This document shows, piece by piece, positions 1-6,237 of a stretch of DNA of 10,205 nucleotides. The position numbers were made by a program, and so were the translations under genes. Source of the stretch: an uncultured Dialister sp. (GTDB lineage: Bacteria; Bacillota; Negativicutes; Veillonellales; Dialisteraceae); the NCBI GenBank assembly GCA_900759415.1, contig CAAEVC010000099.1, positions 1 through 10,205 of the forward strand, read 5' to 3'. The number at the start of each line of letters is the position of its first letter. The stretch's first letter is position 1. The notes under the pieces were generated by a model, which was given only the letters and a program-made list of their open reading frames with translations, was not told where the DNA came from and made no database searches.

Positions 1-3
1 CAT
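1..3 (-). CDS. start codon of a leftward gene that leaves the window
   Basis: On the minus strand the sequence reads AAGGAG (plus positions 13-18), nine bases, then ATG at 3-1. This is a well-placed ribosome binding site and start. The AT-rich stretch at about 20-95 could hold its promoter; a weak minus-strand candidate is TTGTGT, 17 bases, AATATT, read from about position 80 leftward. Only the start codon is inside the window, so nothing can be said about the product. Confidence 0.5.
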
Positions 4-103
4 GGTAATAACTCCTTTTCCTCTTTTTCCCCTTAAGTATGAGGTATGAAAATATTTTGAGCAAGATTCATTTACACAAAATATTTTACACTACCCATCC
101 TGC

Positions 104-168
104 GGTTTCCCTCACCGCCTGAGTCATACTCTCCACTAACCGTTTATCCTCGAACGAGATTTATGGAG
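104..168 (+). repeat. 65-bp dispersed repeat, left copy
   Basis: This stretch matches the reverse complement of 10140-10205. The first 39 bases differ at only three positions, then there is a variable stretch of 13-14 bases, then 13 identical bases (GAGATTTATGGAG). The two copies face each other across the whole window. There is no ORF or transposase associated. It lies in the spacer upstream of the gene that starts at position 3. I do not recognise it as a named family. Confidence 0.75.
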
Positions 169-175
169 TCGTGTC

Positions 176-252
176 ACTGGATTCTCGCTCCCTGCGTTCA
201 CTACGAAGTCCAGTTCTCTTTCCATTTCTACTGGAAGGAGAAATGGAAAGGG
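176..252. other. two hairpins following the left 65-bp repeat
   Basis: The first hairpin pairs ACTGGATTCTCG (176-187) with CGAAGTCCAGT (204-214), eleven pairs with one bulged C and one wobble. The right copy of the repeat has a hairpin at the corresponding place with a different sequence. The second hairpin pairs CTTTCCATTTCT (218-229) perfectly with AGAAATGGAAAG (239-250) around a nine-base loop, with weak extension outward to 216/252. Neither is followed by a convincing T-run, so they are not obvious terminators. No coding gene is supported between 4 and 417. Confidence 0.55.
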
Positions 253-300
253 GAGGCTTGTGCAGCTTTATTTAAACCATTAGAATCGCTAAAGTTACTG

Positions 301-327
301 AAAAAGGCTGTGCATAGCACAGCCTTT
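301..327 (-). terminator. terminator of the hydrolase-kinase-pnuC operon
   Basis: A perfect 11-bp stem, AAAGGCTGTGC (303-313) with GCACAGCCTTT (317-327), has a three-base loop. Read leftward it ends in five T residues, giving a Rho-independent terminator about 90 bases after the stop of the pnuC-like gene. The other direction lacks a clean T-run. Confidence 0.75.
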
Positions 328-335
328 ATATATTC

Positions 336-359
336 GTCGGCAAAGCCGACGTCCTTCTC
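336..359 (+). repeat. 24-bp GGC-NNN-GCC repeat, copy 1
   Basis: GTCGGCAAAGCCGAC forms a 6-bp hairpin with a three-base loop and is followed by GTCCTTCTC. Variants of the same unit occur at 3337-3359 (minus), 4692-4714 (plus) and 10011-10034 (minus), always between genes. It is a short intergenic repeat of unknown role. Confidence 0.6.
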
Positions 360-388
360 TCAAAACTTAACTCTCGTAACTCAACTCT

Positions 389-415
389 GAGCTATGAGCG
401 TATCGCTCATAGCTC
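389..415. repeat. perfect inverted repeat at the pnuC stop (GAGCTATGAGCG family)
   Basis: GAGCTATGAGCG (389-400) pairs perfectly with CGCTCATAGCTC (404-415) over a three-base loop. It begins two bases beyond the TAG stop of the pnuC-like gene (418-420). It lacks a T-run, so it may protect the 3' end of the mRNA rather than terminate it. Related GAGCTATGAGC/GATGAGC words occur in the spacers at 3175-3205, 3440-3454 and 9986-10010. Confidence 0.6.
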
Positions 416-417
416 TC

Positions 418-1113
418 CTACATATCCTGCGCGTTCACTTCTTTGGAAATCTTTCTCCAGTTGAAGTAGCCGTAGCAGGAGTTGGCGAGGTTGATGGCTT
501 TCATGATGATGATGAGGGTAGCGATGGAGCCGCCGGAGAAAAGAACCATGACCCACATGATGATTTCAGTGGCGTTGACCAGGACCCACATGAGCCACTG
601 TTCAGAGTACCGTTTCATGTACATGAAGCTTGCAACGACCGCGATGACGGTGGTGACAGAGTCCATGAATGCAAATTTCCCGCCCATCCACTGGAGCATC
701 AGGGTGTAGAGGGCGATGCCTGCTACCGTAATGAGGGTGGTGATGAGGATGCCCTTTGCATTCAGGATGCGGAATTTGACTTCTCCATTGGAAGCCATGT
801 TCCGTTTCCACAGGTAGATGGAAGCGGCGGAAACAGGGATACTGTAGAGAATATTGTACATGACTTCCCCATAGAGCGGGATTTCATAGCACTGGATGGC
901 GTAGAGGACGCTGTTGATGATAGCAAAGTAAAGGCCTTCTACCTTCCCTTTGGCGCCAAGGACCAGGTTCAGGGAGCTGGAGAGGGTCATGGCCAGCATG
1001 AAGAATGTTTCGCTCTGAATGAACCAGGCAATGGTCTGTACAGCAAGAACGAAAGCGAGCCAGATTTTTTCCTTTGTGCTCCAGCCGTCAAAGTAATGGG
1101 TCAGAAAATTCAT
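418..1113 (-). CDS. pnuC: PnuC-family vitamin/nucleoside transporter
   Basis: The 231-residue product is very hydrophobic, with about seven membrane segments (roughly 17-34, 38-52, 61-77, 83-102, 120-138, 150-165, 172-215). Family marks are YGE at 81-83, the W173-xx-W176-xxx-N180 motif, and a C-terminal aromatic patch ending near W219 before a basic tail. PnuC proteins are facilitators for nicotinamide riboside; relatives carry thiamine or riboflavin, and trapping usually depends on phosphorylation inside the cell. The start is preceded by AAGGAG with seven bases spacing. Only one base separates it from the stop of the upstream kinase gene, so the two are co-transcribed and probably translationally coupled. 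Linkage to a PfkB kinase and an ADP-ribosylglycohydrolase-like enzyme favours a ribosylated substrate such as nicotinamide riboside over thiamine. That is inference; the substrate cannot be read from the sequence. Confidence 0.85.
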   Translation of the reverse strand: MNFLTHYFDGWSTKEKIWLAFVLAVQTIAWFIQSETFFMLAMTLSSSLNLVLGAKGKVEGLYFAIINSVLYAIQCYEIPLYGEVMYNILYSIPVSAASIYLWKRNMASNGEVKFRILNAKGILITTLITVAGIALYTLMLQWMGGKFAFMDSVTTVIAVVASFMYMKRYSEQWLMWVLVNATEIIMWVMVLFSGGSIATLIIIMKAINLANSCYGYFNWRKISKEVNAQDM

Positions 1114-1114
1114 T

Positions 1115-2020
1115 TTATTTCTCCTTCATCATTTGTAAGAATGTATCTTCATCTACCGTGGGCCCGGAGACCTGGACGGTGATTCCTGAAACCTGATTGG
1201 CTTTTTCCACTGTTTTTCCAAGGGGTTCGCCTTTGGCAAGAAATCCCATGATGGCAGCGATGTGGCTGTCGCCGGCGCCCACTGTATCCACCACAGGGAC
1301 GGGGGCAGTGGGGACGATGGTGAGCCGTCCTTTTTCATACATGGCAGAACCTTTCTTGCCCAGGGTGACGATGATAGTATTCCCGCTTTTTTCATAAAGG
1401 GCGGCAAGACCGTCTTCCAGTCTTTTTTCTCCTGTATATTCCTGAAGTTCCTTCTCATTGAGGTGAATGACCGGAGAAAGGGAGAAGAAACGGTCCATCA
1501 CTTCCGGCGGGATATCGTTGATCACCGGACCGGGAGCCAGGAAGAGGGTGGTCTTTTCCGCCATGGACCGGAGGAGCCAGCGGGTGATGATGTCCCCGCT
1601 CTTCCCAAGGGTCTGATAACCGGCTACATAAATCATGTCATAGCTGGAAATATCCAGATTCCTGAACCATTCCTCCTGGAAATCACATTCCGCGCCCTGC
1701 ACGGTGATGAAACTCCGCTCCCCCTCTCTTTCTACCAGGGTGATGCAGTAACCATTATCCATGCGGCCGTCTTCTATGAGAAGAGGATAGCCTTTTTCCG
1801 AAAGGACGCAGCGGATGACATCGGCGTGGTAGCCTTTTCCTACCGGAACGCAGAGGTCATGGGGGACATGGAGATTCCGGAGAGTGGAAGCCACATTGAA
1901 GGCACATCCGCCCACCACTTCCAGCGTCCTTGTGCAGGACACGTCGTCTCCGCTTCGGGGAAGCCTGTCGACCCACATCATTTTGTCGATAATAGCAGCC
2001 CCAAGGATGAGGATTTTCAT
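1115..2020 (-). CDS. PfkB-family (ribokinase-like) carbohydrate or nucleoside kinase
   Basis: The 301-residue product has both PfkB signatures. The N-terminal glycine motif GGCAFNVA is at 37-44. The C-terminal motif DTVGAGDS is at 245-252, with the anion hole GAGD and catalytic base D251. NEKE at 188-191 matches the family's metal/phosphate motif. The family phosphorylates ribose, fructose phosphates or nucleosides with ATP in the cytoplasm; the sequence alone does not tell which. The start ATG overlaps the stop of the hydrolase gene as ATGA, and its own stop lies one base before the pnuC-like start. This is tight coupling in a three-gene unit. It resembles the E. coli yegU-yegV pairing of a COG1397-type hydrolase with a PfkB kinase. 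A likely job is to phosphorylate either the imported nucleoside or the ribose released by the hydrolase. Confidence 0.85.
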   Translation of the reverse strand: MKILILGAAIIDKMMWVDRLPRSGDDVSCTRTLEVVGGCAFNVASTLRNLHVPHDLCVPVGKGYHADVIRCVLSEKGYPLLIEDGRMDNGYCITLVEREGERSFITVQGAECDFQEEWFRNLDISSYDMIYVAGYQTLGKSGDIITRWLLRSMAEKTTLFLAPGPVINDIPPEVMDRFFSLSPVIHLNEKELQEYTGEKRLEDGLAALYEKSGNTIIVTLGKKGSAMYEKGRLTIVPTAPVPVVDTVGAGDSHIAAIMGFLAKGEPLGKTVEKANQVSGITVQVSGPTVDEDTFLQMMKEK

Positions 2021-3018
2021 TTCAGCTTTTCTCTGCCTTTCATGAGAATGTCCACATAGTGGTCAAAATGGATGCCGTTGGCAGTTTCCAGAAGATGACG
2101 ATGTTCTTCTGTCAGACGGGAAGCACCGGTGAAAGCGCCGCAGATACTGGTGGCCATGGCGCCGATGGTATCTGTATCGCCGCCCAGATTGGCACAGAGG
2201 TAACCGCATTTTTCTGGATCCTGAGCATAATAGGCGATGGAAATTGCCGCTGGCACCGATTCGATGATCGGCACGCCGGCTCCCACCACAGCATAGATCC
2301 TGTCGAGGAAGAGGCGGTCCTGGCCTTTCAGTTCTCTTGCAAACTGGATGCCGATTTTCAGCCTTTCTGCCAGCCGGGGGCTGAATGTTTCTGCCCCTCT
2401 TTCATAACCAATCGGTTCGACGGCATAAATATCTTCCAGCACCTTTTCAAAATCTGAATGGACAATGGCAGAAGCGACCCCTTCAGCAATCATGGCAGCC
2501 CCTGCAATGGTCACATCGCTCGTATGGGTGGCTTCAGACACATGGTATACGAAATCTACCAGTTTCTTCTTGTCATCCGGATGGAAGAGGGCGCCAACCG
2601 GTCCGATGCGCATGGCTGAACCGTTGGAAAGCGCCTTATCGGTAAAGGCCTTTGCACTCTTTCCTTCCTTGAAAGAAGCAAGAGCCACCTTCGTGGTAGG
2701 CCCTAAGATATTATTCTTCCACGCATCCCATTCTTCAGCCCATACCAGCATCCGTTCTGCAATATCCTTCGGCTGCGGCACAAAATCAGTGGCTGCCAGG
2801 GAATCGAGGAGCACCAGAGACTGGCTCGTATCATCGGTGAACTGGCCCTTCGTGTAATTGAAAGCCACCGGATTTGACTTCGGGCCGTCTACCAGATCTG
2901 TAATCGGTCCCTTGAAATATTCAAAAGTGCGCTTCTTCCCCCAGAGCTCAGCAGGCATGCCCATGGCATCCCCGAAAGCCTGGCCGTATAAAGCACCGGC
3001 AATCTTATCTCTCATCAT
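2017..3018 (-). CDS. ADP-ribosylglycohydrolase (DraG) family hydrolase
   Basis: Counted from the ATG at 3024, the protein would have 335 residues. It has the family motifs in order: GDAMGMPAE (18-26), the metal motif FTDDT (62-66), NGSAMRIGPVG (134-144), THTSD (166-170) and GGDTDTIGA (281-289). The acidic D/T residues of TDDT and GDTDT bind the two Mg ions in DraG and ARH enzymes. I place the start at 3018: the AGGAG at 3025-3029 directly abuts the ATG at 3024, but sits six bases from the ATG at 3018 (nine from 3015). The family removes ADP-ribose from proteins or small molecules, and operon members may instead split small N-ribosides. Being first in an operon with a kinase and a PnuC transporter argues for small-molecule salvage rather than nitrogenase control; no nif or DraT gene is nearby. 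The substrate is unknown. Confidence 0.85.
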   Translation of the reverse strand: MMRDKIAGALYGQAFGDAMGMPAELWGKKRTFEYFKGPITDLVDGPKSNPVAFNYTKGQFTDDTSQSLVLLDSLAATDFVPQPKDIAERMLVWAEEWDAWKNNILGPTTKVALASFKEGKSAKAFTDKALSNGSAMRIGPVGALFHPDDKKKLVDFVYHVSEATHTSDVTIAGAAMIAEGVASAIVHSDFEKVLEDIYAVEPIGYERGAETFSPRLAERLKIGIQFARELKGQDRLFLDRIYAVVGAGVPIIESVPAAISIAYYAQDPEKCGYLCANLGGDTDTIGAMATSICGAFTGASRLTEEHRHLLETANGIHFDHYVDILMKGREKLK

Positions 3019-3030
3019 ATCCATCTCCTG

Positions 3031-3100
3031 ATAAAATTAATAAATCATGAATTATAGTATACAACAATAAGGAGGAAAATATAAGTGGTATACGTGAAAA
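3031..3100 (-). promoter_or_regulatory. probable promoter/operator region of the hydrolase operon
   Basis: Read leftward, this AT-rich stretch contains TATACT and an overlapping TATAAT about 30 bases before the ribosome binding site. No good -35 is visible. Two GTATAC palindromes lie at 3057-3062 and 3088-3093, 31 bases apart (about three helical turns). The first overlaps the -10 region, as an operator pair would. No regulator gene is present in the window, so this is suggestive only. Confidence 0.35.
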
Positions 3101-3174
3101 TCTATTAAAAGTATTCAATTGATTAATGGGAAGAGGGCAAGTGCATACATTGCTATATAAATATTTTTATAAAG

Positions 3175-3454
3175 TTATGAGCGATGAGCTCAGAGCTATG
3201 AGCAAAGGTAAAACGTCAATTTATATATTTGAAATCCTGCGGATATGGATGCTTTCGGTTAGTGCAGCTGTAGAAGAAAATTTTGCCATCATAATGGACC
3301 GGATGTGAGATAGAGCGTGAATGTTGATAGTAAAGAGAGAAGGTGACGTCCTTGCCGGCAAATATAAAAAGGCAGTCTTGAGCGTACTTCTCAAGACTGC
3401 CTTACATCATTTGAAAATTATAAGGTTTTTTACCTTCGCTCTGAGCTCATCGCT
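3175..3454. repeat. spacer between aroB and the hydrolase operon: inverted GATGAGCTCAGAGC repeats
   Basis: GCGATGAGCTCAGAGC (3181-3196), followed at 3204-3213 by AAAGGTAAAA, reappears inverted at 3424-3454. The spacer between them holds a 24-bp GGC/GCC unit on the minus strand (3337-3359) and the aroB terminator (3364-3403). The longest frame in this spacer, starting at 3126, has no ribosome binding site and is made partly of repeat sequence, so I call no gene between 3025 and 3459. Confidence 0.5.
3364..3403 (-). terminator. aroB terminator
   Basis: A perfect 14-bp stem, AAGGCAGTCTTGAG (3369-3382) with CTCAAGACTGCCTT (3390-3403), has a seven-base loop. Read leftward it runs into TTTTTATATTT. 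It sits about 55 bases after the aroB stop and separates aroB from the hydrolase operon. Confidence 0.85.
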
Positions 3455-3459
3455 CCTTA

Positions 3460-4533
3460 TCAGAAGTTGATGAATTTCCTGAAATCATCCAGCGGAAGGG
3501 ATTTAAGATAGCCTTCTCCGATTTCGTGGAGGAGGGCGACTTCAATATTTCCATCTTTCATCTTCTTGTCATGCTGGTGGATGGATTCCCATAGAATGGG
3601 AGAGGGGATGGAAGTGGCTGTCGGCAAGGAGAGGGATTTCAGCACATATTCCAGACGGGCGGTGGTGTCTCTCTTTGTGAAGCCTTCCAGTTCAGCTCTC
3701 TTTGTGATGAGGTACATGCCGATAGCTGTTGCTTCCCCGTGGGTCACTTCCCTGTCATCGTAGCGGGCGCATCTTTCGATAGCACCACCGATGGTGTGGC
3801 CGAAGTCAAGGATCCGTCTTTCCTTTTTTGAGAATGGATCCAGTTCTACATAACGGGCCTTGATGGTGACGCAGCGTCTGATGATTTCCGGAAGTTTCCT
3901 GTAAATATCCATGTCGGAAGAAACGGATTCAAAGAGCTCGAAGAGTTCCTTATCTGCGACGCAGCCCAGTTTCACCGCTTCGCCCATGCCATTGTGGAAA
4001 TAACGGCGGGGCAGGGTCTTCGCCATGCCTGGGTCGATGAATACTGCTTTCGGCTGATAAAAAGCACCGACTGCATTCTTTCCTGAATCAATATCAAGGG
4101 TGATTTTTCCGCCAATCGCACTTCCGATCTGAGAGAGGACGGAAGTGGGGAACTGGATGTAGGAAATGCCACGATGGAAAGTGGCGGCTGTAAAGCCGGT
4201 GATATCTCCTACCACTCTCCCGCCAAGAGCAATGAGGACATCGTCACTCCCGAGACCGAAGTCAATGAGTGCCCCATACACCTTATTTACGATGTGAAGG
4301 GTGCGGAATTTTTCTGCTGCCGGTACGACGATCAGCTGGGCTTTTATGCCTGCTTTTTCCAGAGATTTTACCAGATCTCTGCCATAGAGCTTGTCAATGG
4401 GATCTTCTGTAATGATGGCCGCTTTGGCAGCACCGGTAAGATTTCTGATTTCTTCCCCTGCTGTCTGTATGAGCCCCTTATCAATCCTTACATCGTAGGA
4501 ATCCTTACCAAGATTAATATGAACCGTATCCAT
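3460..4533 (-). CDS. aroB: 3-dehydroquinate synthase with altered active-site residues
   Basis: The 357-residue length is normal for AroB, which converts DAHP to 3-dehydroquinate in the shikimate pathway using NAD and a divalent metal. Metal ligands are intact: E185 (GMGEAVKLG), H246 (FGHT) and H265 (THGEA). Also kept are R121 (HRGI), K143 (GGK), K152-N153 (GKN), K188, K225, R239 and the DKK at 322-324. Several normally fixed positions differ. The NAD loop is GGRVVGD (104-110) instead of GGGVVGD. The aspartate of QVDSSVGGK is G137. The usual N before FGH is D243. The second histidine of GHTFGHA is G250. These correspond to D146, N268 and H275 of the Aspergillus enzyme (alignment from memory). 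It is probably still the cell's DHQ synthase, but divergent. The start has GAGGTGAG upstream. It forms its own unit, away from the tyrA/pheA operon. Confidence 0.88.
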   Translation of the reverse strand: MDTVHINLGKDSYDVRIDKGLIQTAGEEIRNLTGAAKAAIITEDPIDKLYGRDLVKSLEKAGIKAQLIVVPAAEKFRTLHIVNKVYGALIDFGLGSDDVLIALGGRVVGDITGFTAATFHRGISYIQFPTSVLSQIGSAIGGKITLDIDSGKNAVGAFYQPKAVFIDPGMAKTLPRRYFHNGMGEAVKLGCVADKELFELFESVSSDMDIYRKLPEIIRRCVTIKARYVELDPFSKKERRILDFGHTIGGAIERCARYDDREVTHGEATAIGMYLITKRAELEGFTKRDTTARLEYVLKSLSLPTATSIPSPILWESIHQHDKKMKDGNIEVALLHEIGEGYLKSLPLDDFRKFINF

Positions 4534-4568
4534 AGCATCTCACCTCTTTAAAATATATTCCTATATAT

Positions 4569-4574
4569 ATTATA
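4569..4574 (-). promoter_or_regulatory. aroB promoter -10 element
   Basis: Read leftward, TATAAT lies 35 bases before the aroB start and about 20 bases before its ribosome binding site. No recognisable -35 is found 16-18 bases further upstream, so the call rests on the exact -10 alone. Confidence 0.4.
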
Positions 4575-4603
4575 CATCAGAGCATGGTGGAGAAGATAGG
4601 GAG

Positions 4604-4762
4604 CCTCTGTTTTTCAGAGAAAAGCAAGGGGTTCAGTTTGTAACGATGTTTGCGCAAAGGTTTTCTTCCCTCTATCCGTCAGCTTCATACTTTCGGCAAG
4701 GCCGACACCTTCTCGGGGCTCTCTGCACGGGGCTCGGGGCTCTTCTCATGCCAAAGCATGAG
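4604..4762. repeat. spacer between divergent aroB and the SAP-like gene: short repeats and hairpins
   Basis: The 336-base divergent spacer holds a small hairpin CTCTG/CAGAG (4605-4619) and a 24-bp-family repeat TTCGGCAAGGCCGAC plus ACCTTCTC (4692-4714). It also has three copies of CGGGGCTC (4714-4721, 4728-4735, 4735-4742) and a 7-bp hairpin CTCATGC/GCATGAG (4745-4762). No reading frame here looks like a gene. Confidence 0.5.
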
Positions 4763-4814
4763 ATTAAATTGTCAGCGCTGGTGAGATCAACCCTCTAATT
4801 CCGCCATACCCCTT

Positions 4815-4842
4815 TTCAAACATGTATCAAGTAGATTATAAT
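4815..4842 (+). promoter_or_regulatory. promoter of the SAP-like gene
   Basis: TTCAAA (4815-4820), a 16-base spacer and a perfect TATAAT (4837-4842) lie 27 bases before the start codon. AAAGGAGG (4856-4863) follows, six bases from the ATG at 4870, a near-ideal ribosome binding site. Confidence 0.6.
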
Positions 4843-4869
4843 CAAGGTTGATAAGAAAGGAGGCCGATT

Positions 4870-6036
4870 ATGTTATCTATCCGGGATATTCTCATTCTCG
4901 ATTATTTTGACGGGAAACCGGTACATCACCGCATTCCCCCTTACAAACTGAATATTTACGGAGAAGATGCCAATGATCGGATGAATGGACTTCTTGAAGA
5001 CGGATGGATCCGGGTGAGCCGGCCTCAGGAAACAGTAAATATGCTGCCTGACAAGGCACTTTCTGATTTCCTGAAAGTGTACGGCCTTTCCGGAGAAGGC
5101 ACCCATGCAGAACTTACCGGACGGGTAATTGCCAAACTTCCGGAAAAGACCTATTCCCATGTGGCACCGAAGGTGTATGTCCTTTCCAAAGAAGGAAAGG
5201 CTGAAATCGGCCACCACATGGCTTATGTACTGAATGTGCGGGAAAATTATGGTCTCACCGAAGGTGAAATCGGAGAATCCCAGAATGCCCTTGCCCTCCG
5301 TGGAGAACCATTCACGGCCAGGGACATCCTTTACCGGGCGTTCCAACAGAAAATCACCATTTATACCATGGCAGGAGAATGGTCGAAGCTTCGGAATATG
5401 TACTATACAATGGCCAATTTCTACCTCCGGGTGAAGAAAAATGAAGAAGCTCTGCCCTATCTCTATCTTGTGTTCTTTCTGGACATGTCAGGCATGGGAA
5501 ACAAGAATAATCTGGTGCCCTACGAGAACCTCTTCCCCACCCAGAAGGGGATGATTCTCCTTATGGATGAAATCCGGCGTTCCCTTCATCTTTCCCTTGA
5601 TGATGTGAAGACCGCCTTTCTTTCCTCTATAGCAAGAATGGCACCCCGCCTTCCTTTTGCCTATTTCTCTCCCCAGATGATGGCAGCCATGCTGCTGGAA
5701 AGACTGAAGGGCATCGATTTCAACGGCACGAAATACATCGCCCACCGCAATGTGCCGGATCCTTCCTCCAAAGCGTACCATTACGTACCTTACGGAAGAA
5801 GCGACGCCAGAGTACCCAGACGGCAGGCCGCTGTGGTGAAACCGAAACTCATGGCACCGCCGGTTCTCCGCATGCCTACCTTCACAGCGCCGGAACCTTT
5901 CCGTCCCAGTGAAGAAGCTCTCCGGCCGGAAGAAAGACTGAAACCGGTAAAAGAAAGACCGGTCATGCCCAAACCGAATCTGAAACCAAAGGAAAGCAAA
6001 GGGCTTTTTAAAAAGATTAAAGGACTGTTCCAGTAG
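4870..6036 (+). CDS. SAP-domain-like protein with basic proline-rich C-terminal tail
   Basis: I do not recognise this 388-residue protein as a named family. Residues about 58-91 fit a SAP motif (L-x3-L-K-x-Y-G-L, then G, then a helix ending in V-I-A-K-L); SAP domains are small helix-turn-helix modules that usually bind DNA or RNA. Residues 1-57 precede it, with a compact region ending GLLEDGWIRV. The central part (about 145-290) looks helical, rich in aromatic and Leu/Met residues, possibly repeat-like helices. Residues 312-375 are a low-complexity Pro/Lys/Arg/Glu tail, and the last 11 residues repeat GLF-KKI-KGLF, a basic amphipathic helix. There is no signal peptide or membrane segment. It has its own promoter and strong ribosome binding site and is followed directly by a tRNA promoter, so it is monocistronic. 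A nucleic-acid-associated role is possible but unproven. Confidence 0.8.
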   Translation: MLSIRDILILDYFDGKPVHHRIPPYKLNIYGEDANDRMNGLLEDGWIRVSRPQETVNMLPDKALSDFLKVYGLSGEGTHAELTGRVIAKLPEKTYSHVAPKVYVLSKEGKAEIGHHMAYVLNVRENYGLTEGEIGESQNALALRGEPFTARDILYRAFQQKITIYTMAGEWSKLRNMYYTMANFYLRVKKNEEALPYLYLVFFLDMSGMGNKNNLVPYENLFPTQKGMILLMDEIRRSLHLSLDDVKTAFLSSIARMAPRLPFAYFSPQMMAAMLLERLKGIDFNGTKYIAHRNVPDPSSKAYHYVPYGRSDARVPRRQAAVVKPKLMAPPVLRMPTFTAPEPFRPSEEALRPEERLKPVKERPVMPKPNLKPKESKGLFKKIKGLFQ

Positions 6037-6065
6037 TTTACAAAAGGGCAGTCATCCTGTAAAAT
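6037..6065 (+). promoter_or_regulatory. tRNA-Arg promoter
   Basis: TTTACA (6037-6042), a 17-base spacer and TAAAAT (6060-6065) match consensus at five of six positions each. The -35 begins immediately after the TAG stop of the preceding gene, and the tRNA begins ten bases after the -10. Confidence 0.75.
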
Positions 6066-6074
6066 AGAATCAAT

Positions 6075-6151
6075 GCGTTTGTAGCTCAGCTGGATAGAGC
6101 AGCGGTTTCCTAAACCGTGTGTCGGGAGTTCGAATCTCCCCAAGCGCACCA
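6075..6151 (+). tRNA. tRNA-Arg(CCT), CCA encoded
   Basis: A full cloverleaf can be drawn. The acceptor stem is GCGTTTG with CAAGCGC (6075-6081 and 6141-6147, one G-T pair). The D arm is GCTC...GAGC. The anticodon stem is GCGGT/ACCGT around TTCCTAA, giving anticodon CCT, which reads AGG (Arg). The T arm is GGGAG-TTCGAAT-CTCCC. Discriminator A6148 is followed by an encoded CCA (6149-6151). Confidence 0.95.
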
Positions 6152-6162
6152 CGATAATATCG

Positions 6163-6195
6163 GCATCCTTTAGTAATCTAAAGGGTGCTTTTCTT
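6163..6195 (+). terminator. tRNA-Arg terminator
   Basis: GCATCCTTTAG (6163-6173) pairs with CTAAAGGGTGC (6178-6188) through eleven pairs, one of them T-G, with a TAAT loop. TTTTCTT follows. It closes the tRNA unit and isolates it from the promoter at 6238. Confidence 0.8.
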
Positions 6196-6237
6196 ATGCA
6201 TCACACACTATTTGGTACACTATCTTTTTCCGCTTCC

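Noticed and set aside
163..390. 75-residue plus-strand frame in the left spacer
   Set aside because: It runs through a hairpin, the minus-strand terminator and a repeat, with no ribosome binding site.
394..1182. Long 262-residue plus-strand frame opposite the pnuC-like gene
   Set aside because: The minus-strand frame has seven membrane segments, PnuC motifs and a ribosome binding site; the plus frame is its acidic antisense shadow.
1262..2059. 265-residue plus-strand frame opposite the PfkB kinase
   Set aside because: It is antisense to a gene with clear PfkB motifs and has no recognisable domain.
3126..3308. 60-residue plus-strand frame in the aroB/hydrolase spacer
   Set aside because: It has no good ribosome binding site, is built partly from repeat modules, and sits between a minus-strand promoter and terminator.
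5790..6152. Open frame of 120 residues on the minus strand across the tRNA
   Set aside because: Its N-terminus is the well-known false peptide from translating a tRNA gene backwards, and the rest is antisense to the SAP-like gene.
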